Origin: Phenylobacterium sp. J426
GTDB lineage: Bacteria; Pseudomonadota; Alphaproteobacteria; Caulobacterales; Caulobacteraceae
Length of the DNA: 64,000 nucleotides
Assembly: GCF_024699945.1 (NCBI RefSeq)
Contig: NZ_JAJOMY010000001.1
Coordinates: 3,789,001 to 3,853,000 of the forward strand
Direction of reading: 5' to 3'
Within the stretch, counting starts at the first letter, position 1; every line of letters starts with the position of its first letter. The notes under the pieces are model-generated. The model was not told where the DNA came from. It ran no database searches and saw only the letters and a program-made list of their open reading frames with translations. Shown piece after piece: positions 56,024 through 64,000 of the stretch. Both the position numbers and the translations under genes were made by a program.

Positions 56024-56428
56024 GTGTCGGCCCACGGAAAGCAGGGGAGCGCCACGACCGCTTGGGCGCCCTACAGCGGCGCGGCGCCCTCTCCCGCAGA
56101 GCTGTTCGCCCGGTGGACTTGGACCCCCATCCTGCAGATCGCTCTCATCGCGCTGGGCCCAGTCTTCGTTCGAGCATCGGCGCCTAGCGCTCGGCGCTCT
56201 TCACCGCGCGCCAGCCACCAGTTGCTCGCCTTCACGGCCGCCACGCCGTTCCTTGCCGGGGGCCTCCCCAGATGTGGCGGTCGCAGGCTCGCCCTCGCCG
56301 GCGGAGCGCAGGCGGTCGTGATCTGGCTCTGGCACGCCGGCCAGCCTATTCCCCGCACCATTGCCAAGCGCTTATGGCCACGTGGCAGCGGGCGCGGGCG
56401 TGAGATCGCGCCGCCGTTTGAATTCTGA
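56024..56428 (+). pseudogene. Probable CtaG-type cytochrome oxidase assembly factor remnant
   Basis: The plus strand reads AWAPYSGAAPSPAELFARWT with WTPILQIALIALG, resembling the start of CtaG (caa3) assembly proteins (Y-C-G-x-x-P-x-P-x-E-L-x-x-R-W-x-x-D-P). Then come SSPRASHQLLAFTAATPFLA and AVVIWLWHAGQPIP, matching the family's H-x-L-L and W-x-W-H segments. The spacing is about half of normal and the membrane helices between are missing or out of frame. A heavily shortened or decayed gene is likely. Confidence 0.42.
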
Positions 56429-56445
56429 GGCGCTGAAGGGACTGC

Positions 56446-57664
56446 TTAGCCGTGCACGAGGCGCAGGTCGGGCGGTCCGTTGGGCTGCGGAGACGGAGAC
56501 GCCGACGGCGGGGCCTCACGCAGGTCCCAGCGGCAGATGCGATTTCGACCTGACGTCTTGGCCTCGTAGGCGGCCGCATCGGCCCGCCGCAATAAGCCGG
56601 CAAGGCCCTCCCCGCGCGACAACTGGGCTACGCCACCGCTGGTCGTCATTGGCGGCAAGCCGCGCCCAAGGCCCGCCGCAGTCGCTGTCCGCACCGCCTC
56701 GGCCACGAGGGCTGCGCCCGGCAGATCGCCGCCCTCCAGAAGCAGCACGAACTCTTCGCCGCCCGTGCGGGCGACGACGCCGTTGGCGGGACAGGCCTGA
56801 CGCAGCACCCGAGCGAACGCGCAGATCACCTCGTCCCCGGCGGCGTGCCCCAGGGTGTCGTTCACCCGCTTGAAGTGGTCGAGGTCGAACACCGCCGCGG
56901 ACACCGGAAGCCCTTGGCGGACGGCGCGGGCGATCGCCGCCTCGGCGGCGCGCTCGAAGCCGCGCCGATTGGCGAGGCCCGAGAGGGGGGTCGGTTTCGG
57001 ACGCGGCCACTGAGAGCCCGATGGCCTCCTCGGTTACAATCAGCAGGAGGATGAGGCCTGCGGCCAGAAGCAGGACGCCCGAGCTTGCCTGGGAGACCAG
57101 CGCATAGGCCGTGTCGGTATAGTCGCGCAGCGACTTGCCCACACCGAACGCCAGCGCCCAGAAGGGCTTGGTCAGGAAGTTCAACGCCAGCGCGCCGAAC
57201 ACGGCGGCCAGCGCCAGATGCATAGGGCTGCGCCGATTGATGATCATCACCGTGCGCATCGCCAGAACGGCGGCCAGGGCGAAGGGCGCCTGGTAAATCG
57301 CGCCGTAGGCCAGCGTGTCACGCGGCCAGTTCCAGATCGCAGCGCGCCCGGCGAGACCGACCGCCAGCACCAGCGCCAGAAGGACCCACGGGGGCCGCCG
57401 GCCGCGATAGAGGTTGAGGGCGCCCGAGATCGACAGCGTCGCCACAAGGAAGCTGGAGTAGCTGAGCCATTCCAAGGCTTCCGACGCCTCGGACATGCCC
57501 AGCAGCAGGTCGCTGGCGGGGGCGAGCATGCCGATCATGTAGCTGACGGTGAAGGCGAGCGCGACGCGCTGCGATGGGTTCGTCAACGCGATGACGGCGT
57601 AGGCCGCCGCGAACAGGCTGGCGACCGCGATGTTCAGCACCAGGACGCCTTCTGCGCCGCTCAT
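56446..57664 (-). CDS. Membrane diguanylate cyclase, GGDEF domain (probable frameshift at 56985-56990)
   Basis: Start ATG 57664 gives six or seven membrane segments over about 220 residues (LNIAVASLFAAAYAVIALT; WVLLALVLAVGLAGRAAI; SGVLLLAAGLILLLIVTEE). The frame breaks at six G, and the next one continues as LSGLANRRGFERAAEAAIAR, then FDLDHFKRVNDTLGHAAGDE and ARTGGEEFVLLLEGG, a complete GGDEF domain with catalytic GGEEF and AYEAKTSGRNRI at the end. It would make cyclic di-GMP. The RxxD inhibitory site five residues before GGEEF is absent (PANG), so no product inhibition is predicted. About 405 residues. Confidence 0.93.
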
Positions 57665-57921
57665 CTCGCGCCCCGTTCCTGGGAACCAAGTTCGCTAGGC
57701 TAGGCCCGACGGGTGAAGGAGCCGGAAAGCGACGTGGTTAGCGCAGTTTCAGCTCCCGCGTACTGGCCGGCGCCAGCACGCGCGCCGAGGAATTGCTGGT
57801 CCAACGACCGCACCGCGCGAGTGGAGGACATCCGGCGCCGAAGCCGCAGCTCACGCGGGCCGACGGACCCTAGGGGGACCTTCGTCAGTCCTCCTCTGCG
57901 GCCTCTGCGTTGAGCACGCGT

Positions 57922-59970
57922 TCAGAACCGCCCGCTGAACCTCAGCGTCGTGAACACCCCGCGCGCGCTCTCCCGCTCGTCCGTCCCCACCACCTGGCCC
58001 GCGCGATCCGGCGCATAGAAGGTCCGGAGGCGGTAGTGCCGCTCGGTGGCGGCGTTGCGGATGGTCAGCCGCGTGCGCACGCCAGGGAGCGCCGTCGTCT
58101 CGACGAAGCCGCCGAGGGTTGGGCGGTACCGGGCGAAGTCGATCTGATCGACCAGGTAGAGCGCGCCTTCCACACCGTCGTAGCTGGCGAAATTGACGCC
58201 CCAGCTCCAGGCGCTGCCAAGCGGCGCATGGAGGAGCTCCAGCTTGAACTTGGGGCTTCGAAGATTGCTCAGGTCGCGGGCGCGGCCAATCAACGGATCG
58301 TCGAAACTCGACTCGCGCACCTCGCCTTCTGCCTTGACGCTCAAGCCGGAGAGCAGCGCATCCATCGGGATCGAAGCATTGCCCTTCAGACCCGAGACGC
58401 GCGCGTCGCCGGCGTTGGCGAGGCCTGGCGCGCCGCTGGGTAGGCGGACCAGCTCCAGCACATCCTGGCGCCACTCGTGATAGGCCTCCACGTAGAGGGC
58501 GAGCCCTCCGCCCCCGCGAAAGTCGATGGACGTGGACAGGCGGGTGGTCTTGTCGGGCTGCAGGTCCGGGTTGCCGGCGACAGTTTCATCGTCCTGCAGC
58601 TCGGCGGAGGCCGCGAAGTCTGAGAAGTCCAGTTGGCCGACGGTGCGCGCGGCGCCGAGGCGGAACTGCGCCTGAGGGGATAGCCGCCACACGACGGCCG
58701 CGGCGGGCTTGGCATAGAGGAAGCTCTGCTCGTTGTCGGCATCGCCCGAGACGGTGATCCGGGAGGCCTCGCCGGCCATCGAGCCTTCAAGCGTCAGGCG
58801 TTCGGACAGCTGCCAGGTGACGTTCGCGAAGGCCTCGCCCCGCCACTCCTCCACCAGCACATCTGCGGCCGGCAGCGGCACGGGCCTGGGCCCCGATCCG
58901 TCGTCGGCCGTCAGGGTGAATTGGCTCTCGAGCCGATTGTACGCGATTTCCGCTCCGAACTCCGGCCGTATCCCCCCGGTCGTCGACCGCACGACGGTGC
59001 TGCGCACGAGCGCCTCGACCGGCATCTGGTTCAGCCGGGCGTCAGAGCGTGAAACGAGGCGACGATCGGCGCTGCGACGCACGTCCGCCTGCTCCTGGCC
59101 GTAGGTCTTGGCGTTGGCGAGCGCGAGGGTCTTCCAGGTCCAGCCACGGACCTCGCGGGCGTAGTCGCCGCCGAGTTCCAGCGTCCAGTCCTCCCGGTCG
59201 TATTCGAAGAGGTTCGCCTGGTCCGGCGAGCCATCCGGCTCGCGGCCCAGGAAGATGTCGCTCTCCTGGTCGTAGTAGAACCGCTGCCAGCCGAAGCGGC
59301 CATTGAGCCGCAGGACGCCACCGCCAAGCGTGCGGCTGGCGTCACCCGACAAAAAGCCCTCGGTCAGCGTCGTCGGCCGATCATCGATCCAGCTGGAGGT
59401 GAGCCGGCCCGCCGCGTCGCGGTTGAAGCGCAGAGTGCGGTACGGATACTGCTCCCAGAAGGTGTTCGCCTTCACGGTCGCATCCCAGTCCCCCAGCTGG
59501 CGGGTCATGGCGGCCTCGAGCCGGGGATAGATGAGACCCGAGCCGTTCCGCTCCACCTCCGCTGACCAGGTTCCGCCGGACCGGTCAGGCCTGCGCACGA
59601 TGTTGAGCACGGTCGCCTGGCCCTGCGCCTCGGACATCTGGGCGCCGCGGATCACCTCCACCCGCTCCACATGGGTTGCGGGAATGCGGCGCAGCGCATC
59701 CTCGAGCCCGCCCGACTTCGACGAGGGTCGCGCGCCATCGATCAGGACGTTCCCGGCCGCGCCGCCAAAACCGCGCAGCTGCTGTCCCTCGTCCAGCACG
59801 AACCCGGGCGTGCGCAGCACGATGTCGAGCGCCGTCTGAGGATTGAACGGTGCGTAGAACGTCGCCGGGTAGGAGGCCGCATCCGAAGGGGGCTGGGATG
59901 CGGCCTCCTCCGCCAGCGCCTGGCCGGAGGTCAGGGCCAGGGCGGCGGTGGCGAACAGCAGGCGGAGCAA
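57922..59970 (-). CDS. TonB-dependent receptor, second of the uptake operon
   Basis: The 682-residue protein starts MLRLLFATAALALTSGQALA (signal peptide). The plug domain contains NPQTALDIVLRTPGFVLDEG, GAAGNVLIDGARPSSKSGGL and RIPATHVERVEVIRGAQMSE, followed by a complete barrel ending in FTTLRFSGRF with the terminal Phe. This plug (I-D-G-x-R-P-S-x-K and A-Q-G) belongs to the receptor subfamily common in Caulobacterales and sphingomonads. The frame is intact. It starts four bases after the stop of the siderophore receptor, so it is co-transcribed. Ligand unknown; operon context suggests an iron compound. Confidence 0.92.
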   Translation of the reverse strand: MLRLLFATAALALTSGQALAEEAASQPPSDAASYPATFYAPFNPQTALDIVLRTPGFVLDEGQQLRGFGGAAGNVLIDGARPSSKSGGLEDALRRIPATHVERVEVIRGAQMSEAQGQATVLNIVRRPDRSGGTWSAEVERNGSGLIYPRLEAAMTRQLGDWDATVKANTFWEQYPYRTLRFNRDAAGRLTSSWIDDRPTTLTEGFLSGDASRTLGGGVLRLNGRFGWQRFYYDQESDIFLGREPDGSPDQANLFEYDREDWTLELGGDYAREVRGWTWKTLALANAKTYGQEQADVRRSADRRLVSRSDARLNQMPVEALVRSTVVRSTTGGIRPEFGAEIAYNRLESQFTLTADDGSGPRPVPLPAADVLVEEWRGEAFANVTWQLSERLTLEGSMAGEASRITVSGDADNEQSFLYAKPAAAVVWRLSPQAQFRLGAARTVGQLDFSDFAASAELQDDETVAGNPDLQPDKTTRLSTSIDFRGGGGLALYVEAYHEWRQDVLELVRLPSGAPGLANAGDARVSGLKGNASIPMDALLSGLSVKAEGEVRESSFDDPLIGRARDLSNLRSPKFKLELLHAPLGSAWSWGVNFASYDGVEGALYLVDQIDFARYRPTLGGFVETTALPGVRTRLTIRNAATERHYRLRTFYAPDRAGQVVGTDERESARGVFTTLRFSGRF

Positions 59971-59974
59971 GGGC

Positions 59975-62048
59975 TCACCAGCGCCGGGTGAAGGTCACCC
60001 GCGCGGTGCGCGGCGCCTGCGGGTAGATCTGGGAGAAGCCACCCGTGATGTAGATCTTCTCGTCCGTGACGTTATCGACGTTGACCCGGATCTCGTAGCC
60101 TTCGCCGAAGGCGTAGGCGGCGTTGAGGTCAAGGCGCGTGTAGCCGGGCAGGAAGAAGTTGTTCGCGGTCGTCGCCGCCTGCTTGGAGGCGTGGAACACC
60201 CCGCCGCCGACCGTGAGACCATCCAACGGCCCGGCGTCGAAGCGCCAGGACGTCCAGAGGCTCGCCTGGCGCCGCGGCACGCCGGCCAGCCAGTTGCCCA
60301 GGATCGAGGTGTTGCTGTGCTCCTCGATCTCGGTCTTGGTGAAGGCGTAGGAGGCGACGAGGGTCCAGGGTTCGAGCGGACGGGCGGAGACCTCCGCTTC
60401 CACGCCCTGCGCTGTCAGTTCGCCGATCTGGATCACCCGGTTGAAGTCCACCGGGTCGCTCACGACGACGTTGGTCTTCGACAGATCGAAAACCGCGACC
60501 GTGGCTTCCGCCCGCCCGTCCAGGAGGATCGCCTTGGCTCCGACCTCGAACTGTTCGCCGCGGGTGGGCTTTGGCGTCACCCCCTCGCGGATCAGGCCGC
60601 CGTCGGCCTCGTTGCGGAAGGACCTCGCCCAACTGGCGTAGAACGACAGATCAGGCGTCGCCAGGAACGTGAGGCCGGCCCGCGGAGAGAACGGCGCGTC
60701 GTCGCGCGTGACCCCTGGCTCCACGTAGCCCGCCGAGAAGGCGTACGTCTCCACCCACTCCTGCCGTCCCCCCCAGAAGCAGGCGCCAGCGGTCCCAGGC
60801 GATCTCGTCCTGCACGTAAAGCGCCGTGCTCTCGTAGTCGTAGTGGCTGTCGCCTTCATAGATGTAGGCGGCGGGCCTCCCGGTTCGGACCGGGTTCAGG
60901 AGGTCGATGCGCTGGCCGAAGGCGACCTGGCCGTCGAGATAGGCCAGGGCGTCCCGGCTCCACTCGGCGCCGAAAAGCACACGGTGACGCAACGGGCCCG
61001 TGTCGAAGCGCCCATAAAGCTCCGCCTGGACGGTGCTGTCCTCCTGGCGTTCTCGGTAGCTGGAGAAGCTGCGGTTCACGGTCGTGCCGCTCAGCGCCGG
61101 GAAACCGTAGTTGAAGAACTCCTCCTCCGGAACCTTCACGTCCGAGGCATAGGCCCCCAGGCGCAGGCGCCAGGCGTCGTTGAGCTCCCGATTGACCTCG
61201 ACGGCGCCGGACCACTGCTCCTTGCGGATCCGCATGAAGGCCTCGCCGTAGTTCCGACTCATCGGGACCGTCAGGAAGATCGGATGGTTGCCGAGGCCGC
61301 GGTCGAAGGCGGCGTCCCGCTCCAGGTACTCGGCCCGGACCAGCACGCTGGTGCGATCGTCAGGCCGGAACTCCAGCACCGGCGAGACGAACAGCTGCTC
61401 GTTGTCGATCAGCTCCCGGAAGCTGTTGGCGTTCTCGTAGCCGATGTTCAGGCGGCCCAGGACCGTGCCAGAGCCGGACAGCGGTCCGCCGACGTCGACG
61501 CCAGCCCGCAGGTAGTCGTACGATCCCCCGGTCACGCTGACCTCGGCCTGGAACCCAGGCGTCGGTCGCTTGCTGACGAAGTTGATCACGCCGCCCGGCT
61601 CGAAGCGGCCGTAGAGGGCCGATGCGGGGCCTTTCAGCACCTCGATGCTGTCAATGCCCTGGAGGTCGATATCGGGCTGCGACGTGCTCTGGCGGAAGCC
61701 GTCGCGAAGCGTGCTGACGACGGAGAACCCCCGTATGCGGAAGCGCTGGTTACCAGCGAACCCGATGGTGCGGGTGACGCCGCTGACCGTCTCGGCGGCC
61801 TCCCCGATGTTCGACACGCCGCGGAGATCGAGCAGCTCCCGCGGCACGACGTTGACGGTCGCCGGGATCTCGATCAGCGGCGCCCCAGTCTTGGTGGCCG
61901 TCTCGCCCGGAACCCGACCGAGCGGCCGGCCGTAGACCGTCACCGCCTCCACCTCCCCGGCAGCTTCGGCAAAGGCGTCCTCGGCCTGCGCGGCGGCCGC
62001 CGAGAAGAGCGCCGTCGAAGCCACGGCGGCGAACAACAGATAGCGCAT
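59975..62048 (-). CDS. TonB-dependent siderophore-type receptor (probable frameshift at 60768-60774)
   Basis: Start ATG 62048 gives a signal peptide (LLFAAVASTALFSAAAAQA). The plug shows EAVTVYGRPLG, IEIPATVNVVPRELLDLRGV, QRFRIRGFSVVSTLRDGFRQ and DSIEVLKGPASALYGRFEPG, the FhuA/FoxA-type siderophore receptor signature (with GG-V-I-N-F-V-S-K). The frame breaks at seven C and continues through the rest of the barrel (FSPRAGLTFLATPDLSFYAS; NVDNVTDEKIYITGGFSQIY) to the terminal RVTFTRRW. About 690 residues. It imports ferric siderophores across the outer membrane using TonB. It lies 24 bases after the ATPase gene. Confidence 0.93.
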
Positions 62049-62072
62049 ATGAATATCCCCTTGGGCGGCGCG

Positions 62073-62841
62073 TCAGGCGCGCAGCCGGAAGCGCCCGAGG
62101 TCGGGCGCGAACATGATCTCGGACGTGTCGAAGGCGGCGCCGACGTGGCCGGCGGCGATCAGCTCGCTGGGCGGCCCGACGTGGAGCGCGCCCTTCCCGT
62201 CCAGCAGCCACACCGCATCAGCCAGCTGCAGCGACAGGTCGAGGTCGTGGCTGGAGAGCAGGACAATGGCTCCGCTCTCGCGGGCGTGGCGGCGCAACAG
62301 CGACATCACCTCGACCCGCCCCGGCAAGTCGAGGAAGGCGGTGATCTCGTCGAGCACCATCAGCCTCGGCGTCTGGGCGATGGCGCGGGCGATCATCACC
62401 CGCTGCCGCTCTCCGTCGCTGAGATGGTCGAAGTAGCGGCCGCGAAAGGCGAGCGCGCCCGAGCGCCGCAAAGCGTCCTCCGCGAGCTGGAGATCTTCGA
62501 CCGATAGGCGCCCGGCCCAGCCCGTGAACGGTTGGCGGCCGAGGGTGACGACGTCATCGACCCGAAGCGCAGGGCTGGTCGGCCGCTCGGTGAGCACCAC
62601 AGCGATCCGCCGGGCGCGCGCCGCGGGCCGCATGCTTGCGATGTCCTCGCCATCGAGGCTCGCTTCTCCCGCGAGTGGCGGCTGCAGGCCGGCGATCGTG
62701 CGCATGAGCGTCGACTTGCCGGCGCCGTTCCGGCCCAGGATGCACACGAACGCTCCCGGCGCTGTCTCCAGTGTCACGCCCCGCAGCACCGACCCGCGTG
62801 CGTTGGCGTAGCCCACGTCGAGATCTCTTTAGGCTCAGCAT
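62073..62841 (-). CDS. ABC transporter ATPase, FecE/HmuV type (probable frameshift near 62828)
   Basis: The start is ATG 62841, overlapping the permease stop in a TGATG junction; MLSLK then needs a two-base frame change near the GAGA at 62828 to join DLDVGYANARGSVLRGV. The rest is intact: Walker A LGRNGAGKST, Q-loop replaced by VVLTERPTSPALRV, signature LSDGERQRVMIARAIAQTP, Walker B LMVLDEIT and the switch His in SSHDLDL. About 255 residues. It drives the FecCD-like permease for siderophore, haem or cobalamin import. The usual LSGGE is LSDGE, a common variant of this family. Confidence 0.92.
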
Positions 62842-63872
62842 CAGCGCCACCCCCGCAGAGCTGGCGAGAACACCAGCAGTAGGATCACCACGGGCGCGCC
62901 GACGATCGCGAGGATCGCGTTGAGATGCAGGAAGTGCTGCTCCCACGGCGCATGGACGATGGCGTCGCCGGCCAAGGCCAGCAGCGCCCCACCGAGCGCG
63001 GCGATGGGGATCAGCGGCAGGATGCGTGCGCTGCCCGCCAGCGCCCGGGCGAAGTGCGGCACGATCAAGCCGATGAACGACACAGGCCCGCAGAACGCCA
63101 CCACAGGGGCGACCAGCAGGACCGTGGCCGTGAGCGCCAGCCGCCGAAGCGCGCCGACGCGCACGCCTAGGCTCTGGGCGTAGTTCTCGCCCAGTAGCAG
63201 AGAGGACAGCGGCTTGGCGGTCGCAACCGCCAGGACAAGGCCGAGCACGATGGGGACCGCCAGCCACGGCAGGTTCTGCGGCTGGACGCCTGCGAAGCTG
63301 GCATCGCTCCAGCCCCCGTAGATCCGGCCGCCGGCCCGCGCCGCGAAGTGCAGCAGCACACTGGTGAGGCCCTGAGCGGTGAAGCCCAGCATGAGGCCCA
63401 CGACCAGCAGGGTGATGGCGCCCAGCCTGCGGCCGAGCATCAGCATGGTCGCCGCCGCCAGAGCGACGCCGCCGGCCGCCGCAAGGGTTATGCTGGGGCC
63501 GGCGAAGACAGTCAGGAACGACACGGCGGCGGGTCCAGCGAAAGCGGCGGCGGTGACGGTGAGCGCCACGCCCAACTGGCCGCCCGCGAGCAGTCCCAGA
63601 GACCAGCCGTCGGCCACCGGGTTGCGGAACAGCGCCTGCATCAGCACGCCGCCCACGCCGAGCGCGCCGCCCGCCAGCACGGCGGCCATAACCCGCGGCA
63701 GGCGGATTTCGCGAACGATCTGGGCGGAGAGCGCGTCCGAGCCGGAGCCTGTCAGGGCCGCGACCGCTTCCCCCAGGGGGATGGCGATCTGCCCGTAGGC
63801 CAGGACGTAGAGCGACAGCGCCGCAAGTGCGGCGAACAGCAGGAGACTGCTAGTGGTGACCCGCACCGGCAT
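62841..63872 (-). CDS. FecCD-family ABC transporter permease
   Basis: The start ATG 63872 (MPVRVTTSSLLLFAALAAL) overlaps the end of the binding-protein gene; a longer frame to 63983 reads the shifted end of that gene. About ten membrane segments are visible. The family motifs are IRLPRVMAAVLAGGALGVGG, then LMQALFRNPVADGWSLGLLA and GPVSFIGLIVPHFARALAGS (the EAA-like coupling loop region). The 343-residue protein forms the homodimeric channel for ferric siderophore, haem or B12. Stop and downstream start overlap (TGATG), so translation is coupled to the ATPase. Confidence 0.95.
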   Translation of the reverse strand: MPVRVTTSSLLLFAALAALSLYVLAYGQIAIPLGEAVAALTGSGSDALSAQIVREIRLPRVMAAVLAGGALGVGGVLMQALFRNPVADGWSLGLLAGGQLGVALTVTAAAFAGPAAVSFLTVFAGPSITLAAAGGVALAAATMLMLGRRLGAITLLVVGLMLGFTAQGLTSVLLHFAARAGGRIYGGWSDASFAGVQPQNLPWLAVPIVLGLVLAVATAKPLSSLLLGENYAQSLGVRVGALRRLALTATVLLVAPVVAFCGPVSFIGLIVPHFARALAGSARILPLIPIAALGGALLALAGDAIVHAPWEQHFLHLNAILAIVGAPVVILLLVFSPALRGWR

Positions 63873-64000
63873 GGCCGCCCTCCCAGGTCTCGAGGGCGTG
63901 GTAGCGCATCGTCCCGTCGCGGAGCGGGGGTGGACCATCTTGGCCACGTCGGCCAGCACCCAATCCGGGCGTATCGAGCCCATTTCCCAGATCTCCCAGC
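63850..64000 (-). CDS. Periplasmic binding protein of the metal-chelate ABC transporter (partial, probable frameshift near 63928)
   Basis: Only the C-terminal end is inside the window. The minus strand reads WEIWEMGSIRPDWVLADVAK, then MVHP; after a shift at the five-G run 63926-63930 it continues LRDGTMRYHALETWEGGHAG and AGHH to TAG at 63850-63852. RPDWVLAD...HP with F/Y-x-x-L near the end is the usual close of FecB/BtuF/HmuT-type binding proteins. It overlaps the permease start by 23 bases. A His-rich end (GHAGAGHH) is present. It captures the chelate in the periplasm. Confidence 0.82.
   Translation of the reverse strand, partial: LGDLGNGLDTPGLGAGRRGQDGPPPLRDGTMRYHALETWEGGHAGAGHH

Overview
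The window is very GC-rich DNA from an alphaproteobacterium, most likely a Caulobacterales member close to Phenylobacterium or Caulobacter. Three things point there: the gene order murA / DUF2948 / hisD / UPF0262 / tyrosine phosphatase / infA / maf / RNase E-G / yacG on one strand; a tRNA-His gene with A73; and the large number of TonB-dependent receptors. No database search was possible; names rest on motifs, lengths and gene order.

Layout. 1-8.5 kb: a serine hydrolase, an XRE-cupin regulator, an Lrp-type regulator, a flavin oxidoreductase, and an acyl-CoA ligase divergent from enoyl-CoA hydratase plus an APH-like kinase, probably acyl-CoA catabolism. 8.5-9.1 kb: remnants of a tannase-like gene and a hipBA-type module, with three evenly spaced palindromes. 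9.2-13.5 kb: tRNA-His, a membrane LytTR regulator divergent from an acyltransferase, and exbB-exbD-tonB. 14-21.5 kb: tRNA-Phe, the conserved housekeeping block, tRNA-Thr. 21.8-29.9 kb: a VTT membrane protein, MgtC, a LytTR/LytS two-component pair, a TonB receptor and a redoxin.

29.9-36.2 kb is an accessory island: a MobC-like protein and relaxase, a decayed MNT-HEPN gene, a polysaccharide-export pseudogene with nonsense mutations, a fatty acid desaturase, a glycosyltransferase remnant and an unidentified broken gene. 36.2-38.7 kb: an MHYT-PAS-HWE kinase and a GcvR-like ACT protein.

39.1-51.2 kb is the most interesting block: a large TonB receptor, three different secreted type-B carboxylesterases, a TetR regulator, a Tat-exported MmgE/PrpD protein and a secreted cyclase-family hydrolase. 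I read it as an uptake and hydrolysis locus for an unknown ester-containing compound. 51.7-57.7 kb: envelope/stress proteins, a PQQ glucose dehydrogenase, a CtaG remnant and a diguanylate cyclase. 57.9-64 kb: an iron/haem/siderophore uptake operon (binding protein, permease, ATPase, two TonB receptors), which would use the ExbB-ExbD-TonB energy complex encoded at 11-13 kb.

Caveat: about twenty genes, including hisD (twice), exbD, tonB and maf, are split by single-base frameshifts, mostly at G or C runs of 5-7. This looks like residual assembly indels. Such genes are annotated as CDS with a probable frameshift; 'pseudogene' is kept for loci with nonsense codons, missing parts or several lesions outside homopolymers.
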